Shown: piece after piece, positions 1-12,340 of the stretch
Numbering within the stretch: the first letter of the stretch is position 1
How the letters are laid out: every line of letters begins with the position of its first letter
Assembly (NCBI GenBank): GCA_902805475.1
Contig: CADCSX010000012.1
Coordinates: 558,001-622,000 of the forward strand
Length of the DNA stretch: 64,000 bases
Direction of reading: 5' to 3'
DNA from: Entonaema liquescens
Lineage: Eukaryota; Ascomycota; Sordariomycetes; Xylariales; Xylariaceae
Notes under the pieces: generated by a model
Databases searched by the model: none
What the model was told of the DNA's origin: nothing
The model's input: only the letters and a program-made list of their open reading frames with translations
Translations under genes and position numbers: made by a program

Positions 1-28
1 GCAAGGAAATAGACGTCATTCCTAAGCC

Positions 29-2815
29 CTAACCTCCGCCTCCTCCGCCGCCGCCGCCGCAACCTCCTCCGCCCTGCACATTTCCGTTAGTACACATGAA
101 CCTACAGACAAGCTCACTATACGCAGGACACGTAAGAAGGCATCATTTCGCAAGATAAAGGGGGGGAGGGGGGTAGTGTTATACTTACGCCTCCGCCTCC
201 GCATCCTCCTCCGCAGCCACCACTGCCGCCGGCGCCGCCGCAGATCGGACCGGACGATCCGCACTAAACGAGTGATGCGTTAGTATGCTGTTCTAGGGTT
301 TCCTGGTAGGAACAGGGGGAACCAGTGAACCGAACATAAGAGCTAAAAAGATAGACAACACTCACACCACCACCACCACCACCACCGCTACCGCACGCAC
401 CACTCCCACCACACCCCCCTCCACCCTGTCCGCACGCGCCAACCGCACACGCCCCCTGCGCGCCCTGTCCCGAGACCGCCAAGCCGGGGTCTCCGCCGGG
501 GTAATAGCCGGGCGTGAAGTACATGGGGTAGACGTAGGGGCCGTACAGCATGTAAGGGTAGCCCCAATAGGTAAGGTAGTACTCCTCGCGGGGCGGGAGT
601 TCGCGGCCCTTCTTCTGGGCGCGTTTCTGGGCGCGCTCGTAGTTGCGGTTGAGGTGCAGCTGGTGCATCTCGTGGATGCGGCGGTGGATAGACTCGCGGC
701 TCGCGTTTATGTCGGTGAATTTGACGGCGTTGTGCGCCGAGATATGCGCGCTGCTGTCGGGCGGGCAGAGCGCTGCTTTGCCGGATTTGTGGAATGTGTC
801 GGAGACTAAGGGGGGGGAGGGAAGTCAAGTTAGCGTTATAATTCAACGATTTAGGTACGGCGAGAGAAAGAGGGGGATAGACGAACTTTTCTCGTTCTTC
901 GACATCCGGAGCTTGCTACCGAGAGATGACACGTGCGAAGCGCGGATCGACTCGCAATACCAGCACGTACACTCAGAGTATACTTCGCCGTACTGCTCTT
1001 GGTACTCCTTGCTTGTCCATTCGAAGGCGGCAGATAGCTTGTCCTCGTCAATCTTATCGTCGTGGTCGATGAGACGGCGCGTCCTCATCTGCATATACTT
1101 CGTGTATACCGGGGGACTGAGCTGATGCGTATGCCACGCCAAGTCTACGTCGAGAGTCGGAACGACAGTCCTGCCAGGGTTTCGAACCATGATATCTGCA
1201 AAGCGCTTGTACTTTCTAATCAGGCGCGACATTGTTTCCCGAGCGGCTGGGCTGTGAAGCCAGTCGATCTGTAGTCATGGTAAGCTCATGGCCATATATG
1301 CAATGTTAAACTTTCGAAATACTGTAGACTTGCCTTGTTCATCTTCTCTACAAATATTCCCTGGCGGAGTACAGCACCACCAAGATCAAGAGCAAAGGGA
1401 GAGGGGTTTCCCCAGTACCGTATCATCATTTTTCGAGTCTGTGCTTTCGCATCTTTACCGAGACGATAACGTTTACCTGCATCGCGTATTGTGACTCCCT
1501 CTATTTCCTTAATGGCGCTGTTGTCCTTTAGCGTGCGCTCGATGAGGATGCGGACGTCATTCATCGTCGGTGCTGGGGTACGATTGCGGCTAGTTAACAG
1601 CAACAACTCGCTGCGAAGGTGAAATCTGATCATCCTATTTGGAAACGTTCGCTCCTGCTGGCGATTTTCGCGAACTTCTCGTGGTAGTCCTGTTTCGTTC
1701 TCTAATACCGTACCTGGCATTGGTCGGCCATGAGAGAGGAGGGTCCGAGAATCTTTAACGAATTTTGCTACCTCCAGGAATTCTCTCGTAATTACTCTTT
1801 GGCATTTGCCGCACTTATACATGAAGTTTCCGTCTCCATAGCCCTCGCCGAGAAGGCCTGGATCTTGACCAGTATGATCTTCAGGTAGCCCACACGTCGT
1901 CCATGGTATCTCGAGGGTGTTTGCGCAACGGGGACATTTGAGGATTTTAACCATTGGGTCATCATTATCCCAACTCCGGCCTATAAGGTGTTCCCATGCC
2001 TCCTTACATTCGGGCGAGACGTTATAATTAAAGTTAGTATCGATAGCATCATCAATAAGCTGCCATGGCATGCCAGCCGTCCACAAACCATTCAAGCAGT
2101 ATAGTATAGAGTCCTCGAGATATGCTCTAGGGTTGAGCATATGGGCATGCCATACCATTAAGACATCTGTTTGGATTAGTGGTGATCTCCGGTGGCGTTC
2201 TTATGGATGAGACGTACCTAAAGGTGGAAGTATATGCTCGGCCCATTGGAGGGGGGCCCCTTTGGATGTAAAGGTACCATAGATGACAGAGTTGAATTCT
2301 CCGGCATAGTAACCCTGCATATTCTTCTCGGTTAGATGTTTCTTCGAAAGTGTAGTCCACCAAGTTTCATATCGGTCCACGGCTCTTGCGACAAAAAGGG
2401 CCCATCGTTTCTCTCGGAGCCTAGCCAAACGTTGTACGGTCTCGTCTTCGAGTTTGAGTCCGTTTTCCACAGCTTTTGATTCCTTATCCTTCTGCGAGAG
2501 AACTCGACTGTCATAGAGACCCCAAATGCCATCTGTGTAGCCGACATCCTCCTTTAAGCTCTGAAAGGCGGCAAGTAGCTTGAGATGGGCCAGGCACATA
2601 TCAGGGGTTATCTTTAGACCTCCTGGAGGTACATCCATATGATCAAAGTCGAGATTCAAAACGTGATCAAAGGTAGTATTCAACTCTTCGACTGCCGATG
2701 ATGGACCTTGGCCAGGGGCTGTTGTGCCATGTGCCTCATTATAGCTAGGTGGTGATTCAATACTCTCGCCATCCGAAAACCCAGATATTGCATCGAGGTG
2801 GTTTGGCTTTGCCAT
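29..2815 (-). CDS. DUF1399 glycine-rich domain protein, six exons, Cys/Gly-rich tail
   Basis: Exons (minus): 2218-2815, 1334-2166, 920-1268, 366-805, 189-263, 29-73; they total 2340 nt, or 779 aa. Two copies of the DUF1399/GRDP signature are visible: DVLMVWHAHMLNPR at about residue 200 (formed across the first splice) and DVDLAWHTHQLSP at about residue 517. CxxC pairs (CPRC, CGKC, CTCWYC) suggest metal binding. From about residue 715 to the end the protein is nearly all Gly and Cys, spread over exon 4 and two micro-exons of 75 and 45 nt. Intron 2 (1269-1333) is a GC-AG intron starting GCAAGT. The 3' end of exon 3 is the least certain junction: a strong-looking donor near 860 breaks the frame, so 919 was chosen. 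The molecular role of the fungal family is unknown. No signal peptide is seen. Confidence 0.85.
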
Positions 2816-3678
2816 AACGAATTAGCAGAAATACCAACAAGTAGATCTAAGGTATATGAGAAGATCAATAAGTGGTAGGGAATTGAGTATTTAATAATAG
2901 TTAAAAGGTAGAGGGCGAGTAAAGTGGTTGGCTGAAGATTGAACGGGAAAATAGAAGTTATGTTATTTTCCAAGGATATTAAAAGAAGCTATGAATGTAA
3001 GCTTGGATAAGAGTAGATTTATGTAATGCGCAAACGTTTCAGGGGAGTCACGCGAAGTTAAATGAACGGACACCAGATGGTGGCTTGACTGTACTGCTTT
3101 TTTCTCGCTGGATTCTACCAAAAGAGCACCGAAGCACCGAGTCTTCTCTTTGCTCCTGTAGGCTTAGCTATCCGCGCTAATGCGCAGATAACTGCGTAAG
3201 GCGTCCTGCACTCGATAACGCTCATCAGACATGATTTGGGGTATTTGATTATGTACATACTTCCTATATTCCTTCAAGGTAACCTACAAATACCTAGGTA
3301 CGTGGTGTTACCTAAGGTGTACCTATTCGGCAAGAATGATTGGTAAAATCATCCGTGTGCCATTCATAGGATGACGCGCCGTGGTAACACAAAATACATT
3401 ATGTAAGAAGCCCATGTCTAGACCTTGTAACTCCCGACCCGGGTATTCGTTAACGGCCCGCCTAAAAAGCTTGAAAGTACGCCCTTCAATTCCAATGACG
3501 CCTAACACGAATAGAAAGTTATTCATGTGCAAAAATCCATAATCGGCTAGAATTGCACTAATAGGTTAACTAGGTAATTGTTAAAGAAGGTGATCTTCGA
3601 TATTGAAATATTTATCTAAATACGTCATTTAGTATAACCTACATACCTGTATATACACTGATCTAGGGGTGTTACGAT

Positions 3679-4256
3679 GTACTCGTCAGGATTCCAAACA
3701 TCCGACCTTTTGCCGGGGCTTCGCCCCTAAGGTCAGGGACTTTTAAAAGGTAACGACTTTTAAAAGGTAAATTTTAGTACAAACTTTTACTAGTGCTGAC
3801 CATACAAATTTAAGTATTTCAATCAAAATGAATAGTGCCATTTACATGCAAAGATCTAATGCTTTAACTTTATATTATGTAATAAAACGTTGATCTAATG
3901 CGATTATCGTCACTTTTGCTGTCGCTTTTCTTACACTCAAATAATACTCACCAATTTTTAATAAAAATAAATAAAATATATCATAAATAATTAAGAGGCC
4001 AATAATTATTATAATGTCAAAGCCGATGCGATTAAAGGTGGTTACGTTGTATAAAAATTGAAAAGGTTGAAATATTAAGATTGTACGTATTAATAATATT
4101 TAAAATTCGGGTAGTACTTAACATTAGGTGTGCATCCCACCTAAATTTAAGTAGCCACAGAAATTACCTTTTAAAAGTTCGTTACCTTTTAAAAGTCCCT
4201 GACCTTAGGGGCGAAGCCCCGGCAAAAGGTCGGATGTTTAGAATCCTGACGAGTAC
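3679..4256. mobile_element. Non-autonomous DNA transposon (MITE-like) with ~90-bp terminal inverted repeats
   Basis: The first ~90 bp (GTACTCGTCAGGATTC...) and the last ~90 bp are near-perfect inverted copies, differing at only a few positions. Each arm contains an inner hairpin, GGGGC-TTC-GCCCC, and a short direct repeat, CTTTTAAAAGGTAA. The ~400 bp between the arms is very AT-rich and has no ORF of size. The ends read GTAC...GTAC, so the target duplication could be TA (Tc1/mariner-like) or GTAC; the sequence cannot separate these. No transposase is encoded, so movement would need a source elsewhere. Confidence 0.85.
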
Positions 4257-5912
4257 CCAACGTCTAGTCCCAACTAACCCACAATACCCCGGAGTTTAGT
4301 GTAGAGTAAGTACCCAGTGTAAGCCCGGGGTTGTGGGGATTATTCGAAAGCTTCTATGTAGGTTCTAGCCTAAATTCTAATCTTTAAAGACCTTGTATTA
4401 CGTAGTACTTCAAACAGGTCTCAGTTTCGGCTTGGCAAGACAAGCACACTTTGACCATCGGAATGCGAATCCGACACTATCTTTCCCCGATATAATATGA
4501 GGTTTTGGCTTTCTGCATGGTGTAGTGCCATCAACGATCAGATTGTCTTGTGTCTTGTTCCATTTCTCCTTGTCTCGTCGCGGGGTTGTTAGTCTCGGAT
4601 CGGCGCTAAAGGTGTTGTAGTGTGTACGACCTAATAAGTAGAAAAATAAGTCCTAGCTTCTCGATCCTCGCCCGATGAAGCTAAGGAATGATAAAGCCTG
4701 ATTTGTCGCCGCCTCTTACGAAACTGGGCTTTTACTCCGGCGGATCTCGGTGACGCAAATACGAAATCTTCATGCATAATATGTCTCGGTCATTGGCTAT
4801 AATTGGCGTTATCCCGTCGGCTCCGCGTCGCTGTCCAATAGCAGAGATAACCACATTGATATTTATTGGATGCTATAGATACACAAGAATGGTACGACAC
4901 TAGCATAGCCCTATGCTCTTCTATTAATACCTCATGACAAGCGCACGTATACACGAAAACCTAAGGTTGTACAACATAGACGGGACCACCCGGCGATTAC
5001 CTACACACGGTCCTGTCATACCGCCAAACTTTACTAGATTTTTTAATTCAAAATTTAATTGACAAGAGTTTAAATACAATGCACCATGTTTTATATATTT
5101 AAGTATGCTCTATTACGTAAGCCAATTAACTTACACTCTGCCCACGGTATAGCTCTCTTAAAGTTCTAATGGGTTGTCAGGGGTGAGCATCTAAGTAAGT
5201 ACAGCAGATAACTTTGGTAGGTGTTGTAGCAGAACATCTTAGCGGAACATCGTATCCACAGAAGCCACACCCAGAATTCAACAGGGGCTGTCATAGTAGA
5301 AACGACAGGATATATTGATGAGAGGGCTGTCGGTGAGCTTCTTGCTAGAGGAGGTTTTTTGGCTGGAGACTAGTATCTGCCGGGCGTCCGCATGCGAGTA
5401 CGCCCCCTAGAGAACGATTCCTGGGCCAGCTCTCGAGGGTTATGGCCTCCTTTATGGCCTAGCCCTAAGGGTGTTATTACAGGATAGGGGATTGGAAAGT
5501 AAGGTTACCTGGATAGTCACTGTGTATGGTAATAGAGTGTCCCTCGTAACTCCTGCCTAAATAGAAGAATAACCCTGGATGGGTAAGCTCAACGACAGGA
5601 TATATGACTTCACTATCAACTTGCATAACAAGTAGATATGATTATTAACTCCGAATTAATCCTCTCTAGTTCATAGGCTTATTTTCGGTACGCTACTTTC
5701 ACTGAATAAATTTTACTAATATTTATCAATCCAAGATGGACAAGAAGCTTGGGAATAACTTCGCGGTTAAGTGATGAAGCTTGAGCTGCACATACTGAAG
5801 GCACAGTTTATCTTAGATAATATGTCCTGAATAATTAACAGTTCCAATTAATCAATCTATTATCCTAGTATAGTAAATAGCTTCACAAGCCCAGTAGGCG
5901 TAAACGGTCTCA

Positions 5913-5933
5913 TCGTCGTCGTCGTCGTCGTCG
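5913..5933. repeat. (TCG)7 microsatellite
   Basis: Seven perfect tandem TCG units, not in a supported coding region. Confidence 0.9.
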
Positions 5934-6396
5934 CCATCAATCCATTGAACCGCCCGCCCTCTCAATGTATTCATCATCCATCAAAACGCTTTATCAAGGC
6001 ATTGAGCCACCTATCCATCCACCCTCCCAATGCAGTATATCCCATTTGTCGCTTCCATGTTGTAGAAAATCCAAAAATCCAAAATCCAAATGTAATAGAC
6101 AGGTGCGGTCCGGGATAACGCCCCGCCCACCTCGTATCGTGACCGAGAATATTAGAAAATCCCCAAGTCCGAAGTAAAAGAAACCATGTGATATCCCAAA
6201 GTGATCCTTAAGAAAGTTTCGTTAAACAACCTGTAGTCGATATCCCATCCTGAGCGAAGCCCGCGAGTTAGTAAGGTCGGTAGTAGAAGGGGACTATGTT
6301 CTAAGGGGGGAGACTTACAATGGGAGACAGATATGCAAATGCGTTATTCTAGTTGTGCCCCTTTTTTGAGCTGTTGGGGCCTGGCCGTGGCCGAGA

Positions 6397-7134
6397 TCAG
6401 CGCCGTGGGGGAGGGAGAGATTGAAGAGCGTCTGCCTCCATGTCAGCGAGAATCCCGTCGATAGGCTTAGGCCAGGGGTGGTCGAAGAATGAACTGGTGG
6501 CCTCACCATTGTCTTCATCACCACGTTTGTCGTCGTCATCACGATTCTCATCTGCAGATCCCTCTTCTTCATCAGCTTCCTCGTCAATCTCCTCAACCTG
6601 GTTCTCGTCACATAAGGTACGGGAGGATGAGGTGCTGCCTGACGAGCTATCCCCGGGCGAACTCGTACCGAACGAGCTATCATCTGAGTCGTGATCATCT
6701 GAGTCGCTAGCTTCGTCGTCCGCTTCGTAGCCGTCGTCCTTGTCAAGCAGACTATCTATGATCTGCAACATCTCTTTGAGCATAGCTAGGCATTTTCGTC
6801 GGAGGCGGCGACAACGTCTCTCTCGGCGACGAGATTCTTCATCTGAAGTGGAGTTATTCCGTGAAGCAGAGCTATCCCGTGAAGTAGAGCTATCCCGTGA
6901 AGTAGAGCTATCCCGTGAAGAAGAGCCTTCTCGTATAGAGCTGCCCCGTGAAAGTATTTCAATTGAATTTCTGGGAGTAGTGCTGTTGCTGAAGCCGGAA
7001 CTGCTGGGCGTGGGGCTATCAGGGGACGGGTTTAGAATAGGCCGGGTAGAAGAAGGCGAGTTATTAGGTGTATAAGGAGGCATCCGTCTTAGTCTGGGTC
7101 GCCTGTTGGCGTCGTTGGTGTTTGGTGGAGGCAT
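6397..7134 (-). CDS. Hypothetical Ser/Asp-rich low-complexity protein
   Basis: A single open frame of 245 aa starting MPPPNTND. Residues ~60-100 are Ser/Arg-rich and contain a hexapeptide array (SRDSST-like) encoded by four copies of an 18-bp unit near 6861-6925. A short basic, possibly helical segment follows (RRRERRCRRLRRK, then CLAMLKEMLQIIDSLL), then a long acidic Asp/Glu/Ser tail. The ordered basic-helix-acidic layout and the ATG favour a real gene, probably nuclear or disordered, but no family is recognised. The opposite strand is also open because of the simple composition, and that frame is treated as a shadow. Confidence 0.5.
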   Translation of the reverse strand: MPPPNTNDANRRPRLRRMPPYTPNNSPSSTRPILNPSPDSPTPSSSGFSNSTTPRNSIEILSRGSSIREGSSSRDSSTSRDSSTSRDSSASRNNSTSDEESRRRERRCRRLRRKCLAMLKEMLQIIDSLLDKDDGYEADDEASDSDDHDSDDSSFGTSSPGDSSSGSTSSSRTLCDENQVEEIDEEADEEEGSADENRDDDDKRGDEDNGEATSSFFDHPWPKPIDGILADMEADALQSLPPPRR

Positions 7135-10100
7135 TGTGATGCTTTCTGTGTGAAGAAGGCTTTGTGAAATTGATTTTGAGTGATAGATTAGGGTGCTAAG
7201 GGTGTAGTAGATGGTCTCTTGCTTGTTTTGTAATATGGTGTGTAAAACAACATGAAAAGGAAGAGACGCAAGAGCAGGGGGGAAGCCAGATATTTATATT
7301 CCTAATTTTGGATCCATCTGTGCGCTGAGCAGCAGAAAGGACAGGCAAATGAGAGCAAGGTTCCGTGCATTGTGAGTCAATTAGCACGGGCTCTGTAGGG
7401 AATATAAAAGTAAAAGGCATTGGGAGCTAATTAGGAGCAAATAGCTTAATGTGAAAACGACTATATGAAAATAGATTGACTCGGGGAACCTTATATCCAC
7501 GCGCTCCTTCATGTTGTTAGGGTATATTGAGTGTGTTGGTGTAGCTCGGACAGGAAAGACTCTCCTAGCCACATAACTCAACTATCCAGACACGATGATC
7601 CAATATTTAGCGTCAAGTAAATAGTTATGCTAAGATAGAGTTTAGTTTCAGCGGTTGATGTTCCTTGGTGTTGAAATCCTATGGAGATATGACTGAGTAG
7701 GTTCGCCCGCAGGTAGTAAAGGAGACGTGCCATGTTAATTTAAATTGTCGAATAACTACGTAGTTACAAAGTAAATGTTTGCTAGAACCAAAGCCATCAG
7801 CCTATGAGTAGATAGCAGGTACTTTAAAGCGAACTCCAATCCTAAGTAAAGATGGGGTTGTATAACTTATTGAGCTAGAGGTATCAGTGGGCATCTATAC
7901 GATGAGGTCAGTGCTAAAGAGGCTATTTAGTGTTCTCGTCTTGGGAGGCTAAGTTAGCTTTCGTTTAGTAGGATGCGGTGACATCTGTCTGCCATATCAC
8001 CAGTGCCACGAGGAAAAACAAAAGGTGAGGGAACAACGAAGTTGTTTCGCAAGGAACTCTAACTAGGATAGCTCTGAAGTCAGAGCTATTCACACTAAAC
8101 AGCTTCTCTGTCCTAAGGGGGTCTTAATTGGGACCCCTGACAACCAGTTCCTTAACATCCCGACTAGGTAGAGTTTCTGTACCAGCCTTCATGAAAGTTG
8201 AAACCATGCTTCAAACCATTCAAATACCGTGTTGGCATCACCAATAGGAAAGGAGTAGGTTTCTAAGGGGTTACCTAGGTTAAGATACGTCAGCTAACTC
8301 CACACTGAATTTCCATTATAACTCCACAGCGCACTGAACTATCAAAATATCCTTTCAACTACATTGGCCGTTGAAAGAAGCTCAATTAGGCATCATGTAC
8401 CGTACAATGTATGGCAACTAGATGGGTTCAGCTGCTACATTGGGTTTGCTATTGGTAAATGCGTGAAAGGCAAGGTGGCAGTCGTGGCGTAGATGGGCGT
8501 CTAGAAACGATTTAGAATGCGTATGTGATGCCCTTTAGGTATTGTTTGAGTTGTGGAACTAGAGATGGTTCGCTTCTGGAAAACGCCTCACACCGATAGA
8601 CGAAAATCAACGAATGAAAGGATTTATGGCAGGTAAACTGTACTTCATATATTTCCATAGGGAATGCTCTCTCTCTGAATATATTGTACCTACCTAAGCA
8701 CCTAGAGTCTTTTCACACTTAACGAGGTGTGCTTGACGTTCTACTTATGCTTAAACCACCCACAACACATAAGGATAGCTTCTACGAAGTCTGACAAACT
8801 ATAAGAGAAGTACCGTTTGTTATATTTTTGACTCTCTAAGATCATGGTTTAAGTCAACTTTACGAAACCTTGCTAATAAATGAAGCTTCAAAATGTCACC
8901 ATCTCCCCGATCATTGTACTAGGTAACATCATCCACCTACAAAGCTTAATTGAATTGAAACGTAACGTAACAGCATCGAAAACTAGATCCACCACCTTTA
9001 TAACCAGACCCCATGGCTGAGAAGCTAGAGAAATCCAAGGAGGAAATTGCACGAGTTGAGAAGTCTGAACGCTTAAGCCAAACCAGCCGCCATGTCTCTC
9101 TTTAACTTGCGCCTAGTGCCATTTTAAGCGGTTACATATGTAGTATAGCATAGGCCTCATAGAGTAGAAACTATTATTAAGAAGTGACAATCAACTAGTA
9201 GCTTCGAACTATATGATTTAAGTTTCCTAGATCATGGAGTATGTTGGGGGATATGCAATAGATTTTAAAAGGCGCGTGTAAAATCATCAAGAGGGTTTAC
9301 TCTAGTGGAATCTTTCAAAACACGATGTCACGTCATAGGCGAATTCCTAACCAGAACGCGCTCAGAATACGCGATATTGTTGATGTTGTGAGATTAAAGT
9401 TGGCGCGATTATAGGAAGCGGTTAATTATGACCTTAATTATAAGTCTAATTCTATTTTAGACATGACAGGCACAGGTACAGATCCTTGCTAGGACGCACA
9501 GAACACAACAACAACTTTAATCTACGCTAATATCAGGGGTTTATTGAAAACAACGAGATGGCAGGTGCCCGATAATGATAGAAGGAATTCGGGCCCACGC
9601 TATATATCTGTTATTGTTGATACCCAGCGGTAAACAATAGAAATATTGTGTAAACAAGGGCCCAAGCCCTAATTAACTTTCATTTTGGTTGAAGTTCCAT
9701 CACACTGTGCGCTCTATTCCTTATAGTTGGTAAATATCTAGGTATTTGGTACGTAGATGTACTTTTTTCCCTGTAGATCATAAGGTACTTTGGTATAAGA
9801 GACAGATACGTCTAGTTATTAGGTTGCCTAGTTACTTGGTATTCAATAGTAACTAATCAACGCAAAGGCAGGCATGGACAACAATACACGAGGCGCACAT
9901 CGACACGATAGGTATCCATTCAAGCGTATAAGCGAGCCGTTCCTATTTTTCCCTATCCCCCGCGGGGAAACAATTTTCGAAAATGCCTGCCCGATGGGAA
10001 GCATCAGGCAACGCTGCGCTTGGAATCATGCGCGTGTATGAACATGCGGTCAAACGCAACAGTACAGGAGAAATAGGAACCGCACTTTCTCAATCTGGAG

Positions 10101-11322
10101 ATGTAGGACTTACCGACAGCGCATCGGGCAATCTCCTCCTGGAATTGGGTTACAGTTTTAGGTCTTCTTCCTGTTATCTACCCCGAGGCAGCGCATGCAC
10201 GCGCTGCACGGTTGCAGCAGAGATAATGTCGCACGGCAGCTGGGGGATCCCGGACCGTGGTTACGGGACGATGGTAACCCAGTTGTCGGGAATTGAGGGC
10301 AAGGCTTGGTCGTTGCTTATTCAGTGCAGATTTTTTACATGGGGTTGCGGTAATCGTGAGGGCGACATCGCGACCTAGCTCGAAGGGATATTGATTTTCG
10401 TTTACAAGACAAAGTCATTTTCTAAATTTAACACGGTAGGTATACCGCTAGTTTGAATTATTTGTTGTTGAGAAATTACTAGTTGTTGAGGAAAAACGGA
10501 AGTGAAAAAAAGTCAAGGCGAGAAGAGGCAGCAAGGTGTCCGACTATTCATCGTGTGCCACGAAGAGCGTTGGTTACACAGCCTTGACCGCGAAATAAGT
10601 TCATGCATGACCGCGCTGTCAATTTTACATATCTTTGCATGATACGGGACATGGAGAGACAGGCTGCAGTGGTATCATGGCCCTTTTGCCTAATGCCGTG
10701 GAGCAGCGATGGTGTCACCGCTCTTTGCGCCATCTGTATCAGTAGCGAAGAAATACAGGGACGGCGGCAGCTCTCGGAATTGTTTACGGCGCAATGACAA
10801 TAATCCAGATCACCGGGTCGCAGTACCGGCCACTTGGGTTCACAACCTCATGTCGCTAACGCAAGGCCTGCATGACATCGAGGGGTGTGATTGGGTGGTT
10901 GGTCTGCTACCCTTGCTGCAATATTCATGCAATGTGACCGGGATATTCTACCGTGACCAACTGGATGGGTATCCCTCCTTGTTTCCGTCGTCTCCGGGGC
11001 CCGTTCCGCTTGCCGCATAGCTACCCAGACCACTGGGTCCTCGTGGAGAGGCAACAAGAGTCCCACCTATTCCCAGGAGATTGGGTCGCGGCACAAGTTC
11101 TTCATAGTAGGTATCTGATAGCATTAGGGAACTCTGAGCCGCATGCTGAGTTAATGGCTACGCCCCAAATTTACATATTAGGTAATATTCTGTATTTACT
11201 TGGAGTATTAAAAGGGAACTCGAAGCCACGCTTAAGTAGGATATTCCGACACAATGAGATTTGCGTAATTATCTTCCCCCAAACCTTATCTATTATATAT
11301 ATTGACCAATCATTTATGAAAA
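7135..11322. other. Long interval without a supported gene
   Basis: Apart from the 140-bp mobile element at 8004-8143, no gene can be supported. The ORFs of 131, 103 and 129 aa between 9983 and 11342 (plus) show no domain, signal peptide or consistent exon structure. Confidence 0.5.
8004..8143. mobile_element. 140-bp hairpin-rich element, copy 1 (solo-LTR-like or MITE)
   Basis: The element begins TGCCACGAGG and ends CCCCTGACA, and is flanked on both sides by the 5-bp direct repeat ACCAG. It is about 84% identical by eye to the copy at 14081-14219. TG...CA ends plus a 5-bp target duplication are typical of LTR-retrotransposon LTRs, so a solo LTR or very small TRIM is the leading reading. The inside is a series of hairpins: GTTTC-GCAA-GGAAC, AGCTCTGA-AG-TCAGAGCT, and GTCTTA-AT-TGGGAC. 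Confidence 0.85.
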
Positions 11323-12127
11323 ATGACCGTGGCCGAGTTTGACGATATTGAGTATGAGGGCATTGGAGGGGAGAGCCACATCGATGTGCGAAGTGAGCGA
11401 TGCTTTCGTGATCACTCCCCTGGTGACACTGTCATAAGCTTGAGCGATGATGGACAAGCGCTGTGAGACTAGATTTATAGCGAATGTGACCTTTCAACTA
11501 ATTTCTGCGGTAGTTATACTTGCCCTGTCCCTTCCTTTCGAACCCTATCGCAGAGCAATCCAGAGCCGGACCCGAGCCATCAACAGACACAGTCTGACGG
11601 TCACCATGAAGACGTCACGGAAACAGAGACCACAAGCATTCCATCCATATTGAGCCGCGATACCCTCAAAGCCATACAAAGAAATGCAGAACCAGGACCA
11701 GGATTCGGTCTATCCCCTCTTACGAGGTACCGTCAGGAAGTACAGGGACACGAGAGGCTCGCTTTAGGAATGAAAGCCGAAGACCTCCGACCAGATCCCG
11801 ATCTACAAAGCTCTCCACCGTGCCCTAAAAAAGCAAACGGTGTATTGAAATGCAGTAAAACCTCAGCGATATCATCGTTACACCTAAGCCTAGCACAGCA
11901 CCGTACCCCAAGTGCGGGTTTGGGTTCATCAACGAACCCCGAAGCGTCCTCTCCCGCCGAGCAACTGCGCGAAATATTGGAAGCTATCGAAACTCCAGGG
12001 TGGGATGATGAGGTATCTCCGGATGAACAAGCCGAGTACCTGCGAAGAGCGTACGTATGCCGTCCATTACTCTCAACACCATTCCCTATCTATCCAACTT
12101 AGCCGCTGGCATAGTGAAATGAGCTAA
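11323..12127 (+). CDS. Hypothetical protein, three exons
   Basis: Exons 11323-11462, 11514-12050 and 12103-12127 give 233 aa. The N-terminus (MTVAEFDDIEYEGIGGES) is acidic. The middle is Pro/Ser/Thr-rich and likely disordered. The C-terminus is a short charged segment (EQLREILEAIETPGWDDE, then DEQAEYLRRA) ending RWHSEMS. Donors are GTGAGA and GTACGT; acceptors are GGTAG and CTTAG. Without splicing the frame closes early, so the model rests on splice signals and phase (2, then 2). No family is recognised. It converges on the STAND pseudogene downstream. Confidence 0.5.
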
Positions 12128-12340
12128 GATATCGTGTTGAAGTACGAAATTGAAACGACGGGTCCAGACCGAGATGAACCCGAGAGAGGTGAGGCCGCCT
12201 AAGATTCGTAAGCGGAATCGAGAGAGTAGCAAAGGCTGACAGTCGTCAACATAAAGAATGGGGTTTATACATATTTTTGCTACTGTAAATGATTTAAATG
12301 TATAGTATGCCTAGTCCCTGGCGAAAATAACTAAATAGGA

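Larger units (their letters stand above)
2816..6396. other. Gene-poor interval between DUF1399 gene and Ser-rich gene
   Basis: No ORF here looks like a real protein. The interval is AT-rich and holds the terminal-inverted-repeat element at 3679-4256, a TCG microsatellite at 5913-5933, and a 15-bp direct repeat (AACGACAGGATATAT) near 5301 and 5591. A 69-aa ORF on minus at 3323-3532 has no recognisable features. Confidence 0.6.

Noticed and set aside
6440..7075. Ser-rich plus-strand ORFs opposite the low-complexity gene
   Set aside because: Mirror frames of a Ser/Asp/Arg repeat; the minus frame has a better start and a more ordered layout.
9983..10378. 131-aa ORF on plus starting MPARWEASGNAAL
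   Set aside because: No domain, no signal peptide, no splice-supported extension; composition not clearly coding.
10548..11342. Overlapping ORFs (103 and 129 aa) with WV-containing stretches such as PDHWVLV
   Set aside because: Frames overlap each other and break without splice signals; no family recognised.
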